From the NCBI GenBank assembly GCA_948439925.1, contig CAOJNR010000031.1, positions 1-9,980 of the forward strand: DNA of 9,980 nucleotides. The letters run 5' to 3'. Below are positions 1-6,864 of the stretch, in pieces. The DNA comes from an uncultured Clostridia bacterium (GTDB taxonomy: Bacteria > Bacillota > Clostridia > Christensenellales > UBA1242). The notes below the pieces were generated by a model. It saw only the letters and a list, made by a program, of their open reading frames with translations. It had not been told where the DNA came from and made no database searches. The translations under genes were made by a program, and so were the position numbers. How positions within the stretch are numbered: position 1 is the stretch's first letter; each line of letters starts with the position of its first letter.

Positions 1-234
1 AGAACAATCTATTCAATCAAGATTATAAAAGAAGATGACATTTATTATTTTGATGTTGAGGGCAGTGGCTTCCTTTACAATATGGTCAGAATTATTGTTG
101 GAACGATTGTTGATGTTGGGCGTGGCAAACTTAGTCTTGACTCGGTGAAAGAGGCGCTTGAAGAAGGTGACCGCGCGAAAGCAGGCGTGACAATGTCCGC
201 AGGTGGACTTTATCTTAAATGGACAAAGTATTAA
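1..234 (+). CDS. truA: tRNA pseudouridine synthase A, C-terminal part (cut by window edge)
   Basis: The reading frame is open from base 1 and ends at TAA 232-234, giving the last 77 residues of a protein whose start lies outside the window. The segment GSGFLYNMVRIIVGTIVDVG followed by GRGK, and the ending AGGLYLKWTKY, are typical of the C-terminal half of TruA. TruA is a soluble enzyme that converts uridines 38-40 in the anticodon arm of many tRNAs to pseudouridine. The catalytic Asp lies in the missing N-terminal part, so it cannot be checked. No good terminator follows; the only dyad is a weak GCTTAAA/TTTAAG pairing around 237-270 without a T-run. The next gene, alaS, has its own promoter, so read-through from truA is possible but not required. 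Confidence 0.93.
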   Translation, partial: RTIYSIKIIKEDDIYYFDVEGSGFLYNMVRIIVGTIVDVGRGKLSLDSVKEALEEGDRAKAGVTMSAGGLYLKWTKY

Positions 235-304
235 TGCTTAAATTAAATGAACATTGGTTTAAGGCACAAAAAAATAATAATCAATAAGTTTTGCTATGTT
301 TTGC

Positions 305-333
305 TTGGAAAAATAAACAAAAAATGCTAAAAT
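305..333 (+). promoter_or_regulatory. Promoter of alaS, extended -10 type
   Basis: TTGGAA (305-310) is followed by a 17-nt spacer and TAAAAT (328-333), with TGC directly before the -10 hexamer. Transcription would start near 340, giving a leader of about 26 nt before ATG 366. The gap 235-304 before it holds no gene; its only other feature is a short direct repeat of GTTTTGCT at about 288-305. Confidence 0.6.
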
Positions 334-355
334 AAAAAGCGAAATAAAATAATAT

Positions 356-360
356 GGAGA
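356..360 (+). promoter_or_regulatory. Shine-Dalgarno site fixing the alaS start
   Basis: GGAGA lies 5 nt before ATG 366. It overlaps the upstream in-frame ATG at 354-356, which itself has no purine-rich site at a useful distance. This makes 366 the likely start. Confidence 0.75.
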
Positions 361-365
361 AAACT

Positions 366-2186
366 ATGAAAACAGACAGACAACTTAAAGAACTTTGGTT
401 TAAATTTTTTGAAAAGCATGGCTTCAAAAAAATTCCTGGTTATTCTATCATTCCAGAAAATGATCCAACTGTTCTTTTCACAACAGCGGGAATGCATCCG
501 CTTGTTCCATACCTTTTGGGAGAAACTCATCCAGCAGGTAATAAGATTTTTGACGTTCAACGTTGCATAAGAACAGGTGATATTGATGACGTTGGTGACG
601 ACAGTCACCTCACTTGTTTCGAGATGCTTGGAAACTGGTATCTTGGTTCTTGCCCAAAAGAAGAAATGATTAAACTTTCTTATGAATTTTTGACAAGCAA
701 AGAATATATTGGTATTCCAAAAGAAAGACTTGCAGTCACAGTTTTTGAAGGTGATGAAACAGCACCAAGGGATGAAGAAGCAATCAACGCTTGGCTTGCA
801 TGTGGAGTGAAAAAAGAAAACATTTATCCTTTGTCAAAAGATTGCAACTGGTGGGGGCTTGGCAGTGGTGTGGGACCTTGTGGACCAGACAGTGAAATGT
901 ATTATGATACTGGCAAAGAGGCATGTGGCCCAAATTGCTCGCCAGCTTGCGACTGCGATAAATATCTTGAAATTTGGAACGATGTTTTTATGCAATATAA
1001 AGTTGATAAGGTTGGCGAAAAGGCAAAGAAGCTTGAAAGACCAAATATTGATACAGGTATGGGGCTTGAAAGAACGGTTGCAGTTTTAAATGGACAGGAA
1101 AGTGTTTATGACTCTGGATGCCTGAAAAAAGTCATTGACTTTATTGGCTCAAAGGCTGAAAAAGGCTATCTTTCATCTGACAGTGCAAAGCGCTCTTATC
1201 GCATCATAACTGACCATCTTCGCTCTGCAACTTTTGTGCTTGGTGATGAGAGAGGCGTTGCACCTTCAAATGTTGGTCAAGGCTATGTGCTCAGAAGATT
1301 TATTCGTCGTTCTGTCAACTGCGCAAGAAATATCGGTCTTGATTGCAAATATTTTGCTGATATTGCAAGCATATATATTGAAGAGTATGGTCAAGACTAT
1401 CAGGATATAAAAGCTAACAGTGAAAAAATTAAAGATGAACTTGCAAAGGAAGTTGAAAAATTTTCAAAGGCTATTGACGAAGGTCACCGCGAGTTTGAAA
1501 AGGTTATAAATGGCATTGAAAGGCATAAACAATTTGCAAAAGAGGGAGAAATCGTTGAGAATATTCTTTCAGGCAAAGCATGTTTCAGACTTTATGACAC
1601 CTTTGGCTTTCCGTTCGAACTCACTCGTGAACTGGCAAATGAAAGAGGCTATTCTGTTGATGAGGAAGGCTTCAAGAAAGCTTTTGAAGAGCATCAAGAA
1701 AAGTCACGTCAAGCATCAGCTGGACAGTTTAAAGGCGGACTTGCTGACACATCAAAGCAGAGCGCTCGTCTTCACACAGCAACACATCTTATGCTTGCAG
1801 GACTTCAAAAAATGTTCGGCAAAGATGTTGTTCAAAAAGGCTCAAACATCACACCTGAGCGTTTGAGGTTCGACTTTAATCTTGACCATAAAATGACAGA
1901 GGAGGAACTTAAAACTCTTGAAAACTTTGTCAATGACGCTATTGCAAAAGCAATAGATGTTAAGTGCGAAGTTATGACACTTGAAGAGGCAAGAAAGAGT
2001 GGCGCACATGGAACATTCTCAAACAAATATGGTGACGAAGTTAAGGTTTACACCATAGGCTCAGTAAGCAAAGAAATCTGTGGTGGTCCACACGCTGACA
2101 ACACAAGTGAACTTCATCACTTCAAGATTCTCAAAGAAGAATCTTCTTCAAGTGGAATAAGAAGAATTAAAGCAGTGATAGACTAA
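366..2186 (+). CDS. alaS: Alanine--tRNA ligase, short form lacking the beta-barrel insertion and C-Ala domain
   Basis: This class II synthetase charges tRNA-Ala with alanine in the cytosol. I start it at ATG 366 (606 residues) because GGAGA 5 nt upstream fits it better than ATG 354. The N-terminal catalytic core (about 1-240) shows PENDPTVLFTTAGM, the R-containing motif 2 region (FDVQRCIRTGDID) and motif 3 GMGLER (231-236). A four-Cys cluster, C187/C191/C195/C197, could bind a metal. The helical tRNA-recognition part runs to about 450. The editing domain follows with zinc-type ligands HTATH (H470, H474) and CGGPH (C572, H576). Bacterial AlaRS is usually about 870 residues. Here the roughly 100-residue beta-barrel segment before HTATH is reduced to a short linker, and the protein stops right after the editing domain, with no C-Ala/DHHA1 domain. 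From memory such short AlaRS forms occur in some uncultured lineages, so this is not obviously a truncation; the terminator follows normally. Confidence 0.97.
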   Translation: MKTDRQLKELWFKFFEKHGFKKIPGYSIIPENDPTVLFTTAGMHPLVPYLLGETHPAGNKIFDVQRCIRTGDIDDVGDDSHLTCFEMLGNWYLGSCPKEEMIKLSYEFLTSKEYIGIPKERLAVTVFEGDETAPRDEEAINAWLACGVKKENIYPLSKDCNWWGLGSGVGPCGPDSEMYYDTGKEACGPNCSPACDCDKYLEIWNDVFMQYKVDKVGEKAKKLERPNIDTGMGLERTVAVLNGQESVYDSGCLKKVIDFIGSKAEKGYLSSDSAKRSYRIITDHLRSATFVLGDERGVAPSNVGQGYVLRRFIRRSVNCARNIGLDCKYFADIASIYIEEYGQDYQDIKANSEKIKDELAKEVEKFSKAIDEGHREFEKVINGIERHKQFAKEGEIVENILSGKACFRLYDTFGFPFELTRELANERGYSVDEEGFKKAFEEHQEKSRQASAGQFKGGLADTSKQSARLHTATHLMLAGLQKMFGKDVVQKGSNITPERLRFDFNLDHKMTEEELKTLENFVNDAIAKAIDVKCEVMTLEEARKSGAHGTFSNKYGDEVKVYTIGSVSKEICGGPHADNTSELHHFKILKEESSSSGIRRIKAVID

Positions 2187-2236
2187 GATGAAATGTTGAT
2201 AGTCTAAGAAAAACTGTGATAGACTATGAAAAATTA
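2176..2236 (+). repeat. Three-copy imperfect tandem repeat of 20-21 bp at the alaS 3' end
   Basis: TGATAG(A/T)CTA recurs at 2176, 2197 and 2217, each followed by AAGA- or TGAA-like sequence, so the unit is about 20-21 bp. Copy 1 includes the last codons and TAA stop of alaS. Copy 2 carries the inverted core TAGTCTA (2200-2206), while copies 1 and 3 carry TAGACTA (2179-2185, 2220-2226). The middle copy can therefore pair with either neighbour, with loops of 14 or 13 nt. Confidence 0.6.
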
Positions 2237-2248
2237 AATATTATCCAT

Positions 2249-2287
2249 AAAAATTGCAAGCTTAACATATTTAGGCTTGCAAATTTT
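2249..2287 (+). terminator. Hairpin terminator after alaS
   Basis: GCAAGC (2256-2261) pairs with GCTTGC (2275-2280). The inner bases TTAA/TTAG extend the stem to a 5-nt loop, and outer A/T pairs with a one-base bulge extend it outward. The 3' arm ends in TTTT (2284-2287), a short T-run, so efficiency may be moderate. The same bases contain the -35 box of the next gene. Confidence 0.55.
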
Positions 2288-2305
2288 GTAAAAGTGTGGT
2301 AAAAT
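2277..2305 (+). promoter_or_regulatory. Promoter of the DUF4097-like gene, extended -10 type
   Basis: TTGCAA (2277-2282), a 17-nt spacer and TAAAAT (2300-2305) preceded by TGG. The -35 box lies inside the 3' arm of the alaS terminator. The start of transcription would be near 2312, just before the AGGAGG Shine-Dalgarno site (2315-2320). Confidence 0.55.
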
Positions 2306-2324
2306 AAATTATATAGGAGGTCTT

Positions 2325-3821
2325 ATGGCAGGAGATAAGGTCAAAAAAGGTTTTGCATTCTATTTGCTTATGTTTATCCTATTGATCGTTGCGGTATTTT
2401 TAGGCATTTTAACTTTTATGCTCTTTTCGCCACAAAAGGATGTTTTGGGCTTTAAGTATTTTTCCTTCAATGAGAGCGATCAGGTTGTTCAAACCACAGC
2501 AAATGAAGATATCAATTTCTCAACTTTAAATAAAATAAAAATCAATGCTAAGAACGCTTCGGTCAATGTTATGAAAAGCAATGTTGTGACGGACACGATT
2601 GAGTTTGTGAACAACAGTATCGGTTTTGCTAGATCAGAGCAAAACACAACCTTTAATCGTGAGATTATCCTTGATAAAGCCAATGGCATATTGACAATCA
2701 ATGTCACAGAACCAGAAGGATTTTTGCATTTTTCAAACAATATTCAAGTGAATATTCTTGTTCCAAGTGAACTTCAAGATGCAGAAGGAATCAAAAGCAT
2801 AAATTATAATCAACTTTTAAACACTGAGATTTCAGTTACCACTGACAGCGGGAATGTCAATCTTGGACTTGCAACCAGTGATAAAGAAGAGATGACTGCA
2901 TATAACACAATCGCGCCAGCGAACATCAATATCAGAACTGGCTCAGGCTCAATCAAATTTAATAAATATATCACATCAAGATTTTCAAATCTCACACTTG
3001 TGACTGGCTCAGGTTCAATTTCAAGCGAAATTGGTTTGACCATTATGGGAAATGGTGGAGTTAACAAGATTTCCACAACTAACGGCAGAATTGATATCTC
3101 AAATATCACTATGACAAATGTTGCTTGGACTCAAAGCAACAGTGAACTTCTCAATGTGAATGTTGGCAATGGCTCATTTAATTGTGATAAATTTGTTGGA
3201 ACAATCTCAGTTGTGACAACAAGTGGGAAAGTGAATATTGGCGAACTTACTGGGCATTTCTCAGCAAATAACACAAAAGATTTCATTGATGCACCAACTT
3301 TTAATGTTAAGAAAGTTGGCGGAGATGTGAGCATCCCACATGGCAACAATGCAAATATAGAAATTGGTCAAGTTGATGGATATATCAATATTGATCTTGA
3401 AGGCGGAAGGGTAAAAATAGGTAGCGAAAAAGGTATAAGCGAAAGATCTTGGATTTCAACCAAGAGTGGTGGCATTGAAGCTTACATCGCAGACGAAAAA
3501 GTTGGTGTAATTCACAACTTTGAAAGCAATAATGGAGAAATCAATGTGACTTTCGCAAGTGATATTCGCTCACACACTTCAATTCTATCAAACACTGGAA
3601 ATGTCAATTTGAATATTCGAAGTGGATATAAATTCTTGCTTGAAGTTAAAACAACAGATGGTAAGTATGTTGATCCTCTCAATGATAAAGTTTCCTTTGA
3701 GTTTATTGATGCCAAAGAATATAAAATGCCTTTCGGTGTTCATGGCTACACTGGAACAGCAAACTCGGTTCTTATTCAAACTGATGGTCAAGTGCGAGGA
3801 AAGCTTTTATCTATTTTATAA
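2325..3821 (+). CDS. Membrane-anchored protein with DUF4097-type beta-strand repeats (putative adhesin/envelope-sensor family)
   Basis: The start is clear: AGGAGG ends 4 nt before ATG. The 498-residue protein has a short basic N-terminus (DKVKK) and one strong hydrophobic helix at about 12-33 without a convincing cleavage site, so it is probably anchored with a large extracytoplasmic domain. The rest is a series of short beta strands with a recurring [T/S]xSGxVxhx pattern: DSGNVNLG (174), TGSGSIKF (205), TGSGSISS (227), TNGRIDIS (252), TSGKVNIG (309), GGDVSIP (342), GGRVKIG (370), SGGIEAYI (381), NGEINVTF (403), TGNVNLNI (424). Such ladders are typical of DUF4097/DUF2807-like proteins, which fold as right-handed beta solenoids. 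Asn, Ser and Thr are abundant and there is only one Cys (287). No enzyme motif is seen. The role is unknown; members often sit with envelope-stress or sensor genes, but no such neighbour occurs here. Confidence 0.85.
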   Translation: MAGDKVKKGFAFYLLMFILLIVAVFLGILTFMLFSPQKDVLGFKYFSFNESDQVVQTTANEDINFSTLNKIKINAKNASVNVMKSNVVTDTIEFVNNSIGFARSEQNTTFNREIILDKANGILTINVTEPEGFLHFSNNIQVNILVPSELQDAEGIKSINYNQLLNTEISVTTDSGNVNLGLATSDKEEMTAYNTIAPANINIRTGSGSIKFNKYITSRFSNLTLVTGSGSISSEIGLTIMGNGGVNKISTTNGRIDISNITMTNVAWTQSNSELLNVNVGNGSFNCDKFVGTISVVTTSGKVNIGELTGHFSANNTKDFIDAPTFNVKKVGGDVSIPHGNNANIEIGQVDGYINIDLEGGRVKIGSEKGISERSWISTKSGGIEAYIADEKVGVIHNFESNNGEINVTFASDIRSHTSILSNTGNVNLNIRSGYKFLLEVKTTDGKYVDPLNDKVSFEFIDAKEYKMPFGVHGYTGTANSVLIQTDGQVRGKLLSIL

Positions 3822-3900
3822 ATCAATAAGCACAAATAAGATAAATTTGATCCTTAAAAGAAAATGTTTGTTTTCTGAAAAAATTGCGACTAATAAAAAC

Positions 3901-3934
3901 AAAAGTCTTTCATTTATGGAAAGGCTTTTATTTT
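3901..3934 (+). terminator. Rho-independent terminator after the DUF4097-like gene
   Basis: AAAAGTCTTTC (3901-3911) pairs with GAAAGGCTTTT (3919-3929) in an 11-bp stem with one G-T pair and a 7-nt loop. The run TTTTATTTT follows at 3926-3934. The gap 3822-3900 before it holds only a weak A/T hairpin (AGAAAA/TTTTCT, 3859-3876). Confidence 0.85.
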
Positions 3935-3960
3935 GATTTAAGGCTGTTTTATGATATAAT
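3933..3960 (+). promoter_or_regulatory. Promoter of the SbcD/SbcC-like operon, consensus extended -10
   Basis: TTGATT (3933-3938), a 16-nt spacer, then TGA plus a perfect TATAAT (3955-3960). The -35 box overlaps the last T residues of the preceding terminator. Transcription would start near 3967, about 13 nt before ATG 3980. Confidence 0.7.
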
Positions 3961-3969
3961 AAAAACATT

Positions 3970-3974
3970 GGAGA
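3970..3974 (+). promoter_or_regulatory. Shine-Dalgarno site fixing the start of the SbcD-like gene
   Basis: GGAGA sits 5 nt before ATG 3980. The frame is open back to ATG 3884, but that start would put the terminator and promoter inside the gene and has no Shine-Dalgarno site. Confidence 0.8.
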
Positions 3975-3979
3975 AGCAG

Positions 3980-5029
3980 ATGAAATTTATTCATGTAAGT
4001 GATTTGCACCTTGGCGCAAAGTTTAAAAAATTAACCACGCAGAAAGCAAACGTTTTGCGAGAAGAGGAAATGCATCAAGTGAGCAAACTTTTTGATTATG
4101 CAAAATCGATTGACTGTGAGGCGATTTTTATTGCAGGTGACCTTTTTGACGGAAAAACTTTTTCACAAAAGCTCATGAAAAGTTTTTTTGATATAGTTGA
4201 ACGATCAAAAATCAAAACCTTCTATGTTCGTGGCAATCACGATGAGGAATTTGTGACTGGAAAAGTGCCAGACAATTTTTATGTCTTTGATGACGAAATA
4301 AAGTGTCATGAGTTTGATTCATATTCAGTTTCAGGGCAACAAGGCACTGAAAACTTGATTGTGCCAATCTTTAAAAATGATAAATTCCATTTTCATCTTT
4401 TGCATGGTGATGTTTATAATCCTTCTGCAAACGACGGTATAAACCTGCGTGCATTTGAGAAGGCGGGTATAGATTATCTTGCGCTTGGGCATATTCATGC
4501 TTTTGATTCGGGAAAACTTGGCGAGAATGGAAGATTTGTTTACAGTGGCTCACTCTTTTCTCATGGCTTTGATGAGTGTGGTGAGCATGGCTTTATAGAA
4601 ATAGAGCTTGATGGACAAAAAGAATCACACCGCTTTGTTAATTTTGCAAAGAGAGAATTTGTTATTGTGGATATTGACATAACAGGCCTTGAAAAGTTTG
4701 ATCAGTTGTGCGCAAGAATGAACGGTTGCCTTAAAGAGATTGACCAAAACAGTCTTGTAAGGGCAATTTTGACTGGTTCGGTCAGCGAGAACTGCGAGAA
4801 ATTTATGACCGAACTTGCGCGAGAGTTTGAAAATAAATTTTTCTATTATGAGCTTGTTGACGGAACAAAATTGAAGATTGATTTAAACAAGCTTAAAGAA
4901 GAAAAATTGTCGTTTAAGTCTGAATTTTTAAGACTTGTGGAAGAGGAAAATTCGCTTGACGAAAGTGATAAAAATATAATTTGTCGGCTTGGAATTGAGG
5001 CGTTAAGAGGAGATGATTTGTCAGTATGA
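3980..5029 (+). CDS. SbcD/Mre11-like metallophosphoesterase (YhaO-type DNA repair exonuclease)
   Basis: This 349-residue protein has the complete calcineurin-like nuclease set near its N-terminus: DLH (D8, H10), GDLFD (53-57), GNHD (85-88), HGD (142-144), GHIH (170-173) and YSGS (188-191). These residues bind two metal ions, usually Mn, in SbcD/Mre11 nucleases. MKFIHVSDLHLGAKF is a typical opening for the family. The C-terminal 140 residues, rich in Lys and Glu, match the capping and ATPase-binding part expected of such proteins only in general character. Its stop TGA is inside the ATGA that starts the next gene, so the pair should be co-transcribed and translationally coupled, as in sbcD-sbcC and Bacillus yhaO-yhaN. 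Likely role: nuclease subunit that cuts DNA ends or hairpins under control of the ATPase. Biochemical specificity cannot be read from the sequence. Confidence 0.92.
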   Translation: MKFIHVSDLHLGAKFKKLTTQKANVLREEEMHQVSKLFDYAKSIDCEAIFIAGDLFDGKTFSQKLMKSFFDIVERSKIKTFYVRGNHDEEFVTGKVPDNFYVFDDEIKCHEFDSYSVSGQQGTENLIVPIFKNDKFHFHLLHGDVYNPSANDGINLRAFEKAGIDYLALGHIHAFDSGKLGENGRFVYSGSLFSHGFDECGEHGFIEIELDGQKESHRFVNFAKREFVIVDIDITGLEKFDQLCARMNGCLKEIDQNSLVRAILTGSVSENCEKFMTELAREFENKFFYYELVDGTKLKIDLNKLKEEKLSFKSEFLRLVEEENSLDESDKNIICRLGIEALRGDDLSV

Positions 5030-6822
5030 AAATTAAATCTTTACATATAGAAAATTTTGGCAAATTGTCTGGCGTTGATATGGATTTTGACGCAAACTTG
5101 ACTCAAATTTGTCGTCAAAATGGTTGGGGCAAGACAACGCTGTCAATCTTTTTGAAAGCGATGTTTTATGGCATGGCGAAGAAGGGGAACAATAAAGCCT
5201 ATAACAGTGAGCGAAGCAAGTTTAAGCCTTGGCAAAGTGGGGTATACGGCGGAAGCATAGTTTTCACAGCAAACGGAAAGGAATATCGTGCCACTCGCGT
5301 ATTTGCTGACACGCCAGAGGGCGACACTTTCGAACTTGTTGATCTGGCGACAGGGCTTAAAAGCAAAGATTTTTCAAAGGATCTCGGGCAAGAACTCTTT
5401 GGTGTTGGGATAGAAACTTTTGAAATCACTGCTTTCTTTCCGCAAACTGATTTTGTAAGCGGAATGACTGATGAAATGCGTGCAAATATGACAGGTCTTA
5501 ATAAGTTTGAAAATGACCTTGAAAACTTGGCAAGCGCTCAAAAGAGAATTGCAACTCGGCTAAGAGAAGTTAAAAATAATAAGCCAAAACAAGTTGATAT
5601 TGACAGAACGAAAAGGGCGCTTGGCGATTGTGAACGACTTATCAAGACTCAAAGGCAGGAGAGTGAGGAGCTTGAAGAAGATATTAAAAGGCTGAAAAAT
5701 CAACTTGGCGAAAAAGTGGATTTATTAAAAGCTATGCGGTTAAAACAAGAACAATCGCGCACAGCCAGAGAAGAAAAACAACAGAAAAAAGACAAGGTGT
5801 TAAAACTGCAAGAAAGTGTAACTTTGATGATGGAGGCAAGCGTAAAGGCAGAAGAGAAAGAGCAGGATAAACCTAAATCAATGGAAGGGAAAAATGTGAG
5901 TTTTTTCGGTGCAATCATCACACCAATCGTTGCTCTTATTTTGGTGGGCGCACTTATTGGACTTGGTCTTACAAACATAATCTCGTTCACGCTGGCACTT
6001 GCTTTTTCGGTTATGATTATCATAATTGACACGGTGGTTGAATTTTTCTTTATCAAAAAAATTAAAAGAAAAGCAAATCAAAATATTGAGGACAGTCGCG
6101 TTATAGAAGAAAAGCAAAAGAATGATAATTTTGAACAAGAGCAAGATTATTCTCAAAAGATTAACGCTTTAAAAGATCAAATTGAAAAGTTAAAATATGA
6201 GATTGAAGAAATTGAGATTCCTGAATTTGATGAAAGTGAACTTGAATCGCTAAGAGAAGAACGCTCACAAATTGAACGCGAAAAAGCAGTTAAAGAGCAA
6301 AAACTTTTGTCACTTGGAAGAGAGATTGAAAGAGAATGTGAAAGCTATGAAAAGCTTGAAGACGAGTATGAGAATATGCTTAAAAATAAAGTTAGCATGG
6401 CAAAGGCGGAAGAGATTTTAAATAAGACCAAAGAGTTTTTATTGAAAGCGCAAGAGAATGTTTCAGCCCGTTTTGCAACGCCTTTCAAAGAGTCGTTTAA
6501 CAAGGTTTTTGATGCGGTTGCTGGCGAGAAAAGGGGCAAGATTTCGGTGGATATAAATATGGCTGTCACTGAAAGCTCGCCAAGCGGGGAGAAGGAGTTT
6601 GAGTTTCTCAGTCAAGGCTATCGCGATGCAATTTCAATCTGTCAGCGCTTTGCTCTGCTTGACACGATCTACTTAAAAGAAAAACCTTTCGTTCTTCTTG
6701 ATGACCCTTTTGTCAATCTCGATGAAGAAAAGAGGAAGGTTTTATCTGGCATAGTTAAAGACTTTTCCAAAACATACCAAACAATTTATCTTCATTGCCA
6801 TGAGAGGAATGGAGTTGAATAA
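5026..6822 (+). CDS. SbcC/Rad50-like ABC ATPase with two central transmembrane helices (YhaN-type)
   Basis: The order of parts in this 598-residue protein is ATPase N-lobe, coiled coil (about 155-275), two adjacent transmembrane helices (about 292-316 and 317-340), coiled coil (about 355-475), ATPase C-lobe. The opening MKIKSLHIENFGKLSGVDMD is typical of Rad50-type heads. The P-loop is RQNGWGKT (30-37), a Q-loop sits at FFPQ (Q140), the signature is LSQGYRD (528-534), Walker B is VLLDDP (556-561), the D-loop is NLDEE (564-568), and an H-loop His is at 590 or 592. No CxxC zinc hook is present. SbcC is usually about 1000 residues, so the coiled coils are short. Start: ATG inside the ATGA overlap, with GAGGAG about 13 nt upstream, so coupling to the nuclease gene is probable. 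I infer a membrane-tethered nuclease-ATPase complex. It could act on chromosomal breaks, on incoming DNA or on phage DNA; nothing here decides which. Confidence 0.92.
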   Translation: MKIKSLHIENFGKLSGVDMDFDANLTQICRQNGWGKTTLSIFLKAMFYGMAKKGNNKAYNSERSKFKPWQSGVYGGSIVFTANGKEYRATRVFADTPEGDTFELVDLATGLKSKDFSKDLGQELFGVGIETFEITAFFPQTDFVSGMTDEMRANMTGLNKFENDLENLASAQKRIATRLREVKNNKPKQVDIDRTKRALGDCERLIKTQRQESEELEEDIKRLKNQLGEKVDLLKAMRLKQEQSRTAREEKQQKKDKVLKLQESVTLMMEASVKAEEKEQDKPKSMEGKNVSFFGAIITPIVALILVGALIGLGLTNIISFTLALAFSVMIIIIDTVVEFFFIKKIKRKANQNIEDSRVIEEKQKNDNFEQEQDYSQKINALKDQIEKLKYEIEEIEIPEFDESELESLREERSQIEREKAVKEQKLLSLGREIERECESYEKLEDEYENMLKNKVSMAKAEEILNKTKEFLLKAQENVSARFATPFKESFNKVFDAVAGEKRGKISVDINMAVTESSPSGEKEFEFLSQGYRDAISICQRFALLDTIYLKEKPFVLLDDPFVNLDEEKRKVLSGIVKDFSKTYQTIYLHCHERNGVE

Positions 6823-6831
6823 AAAGAAAAA

Positions 6832-6861
6832 GAGAACAATGTTTAAGTTCTCCTTTTTTTT
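6832..6861 (+). terminator. Rho-independent terminator of the SbcD/SbcC-like operon
   Basis: GAGAAC (6832-6837) pairs with GTTCTC (6847-6852) around a 9-nt loop, followed by CTTTTTTTT (6853-6861), just 10 bases after the stop codon. Confidence 0.85.
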
Positions 6862-6864
6862 ATC

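Noticed and set aside
354..365. alaS starting at ATG 354 (four residues longer).
   Set aside because: The only good Shine-Dalgarno site, GGAGA 356-360, overlaps that ATG and fits ATG 366 with 5-nt spacing. The family also usually opens close to the shorter start.
2225..2248. A riboswitch or T-box in the alaS/DUF4097 gap.
   Set aside because: The gap is only 138 bp with one hairpin, and no conserved T-box element or specifier structure is visible; the alaS leader itself is predicted to be about 26 nt, too short for a T-box.
3859..3876. AGAAAA/TTTTCT hairpin as a terminator of the DUF4097-like gene.
   Set aside because: The stem is almost all A/T with only one G-C pair and lacks a T-run; the far better hairpin follows at 3901-3934.
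3884..3979. N-terminal extension of the SbcD-like gene from ATG 3884.
   Set aside because: It would cover the terminator 3901-3934 and the promoter 3933-3960, and the family starts with MKFIHVSDLH, exactly at ATG 3980.
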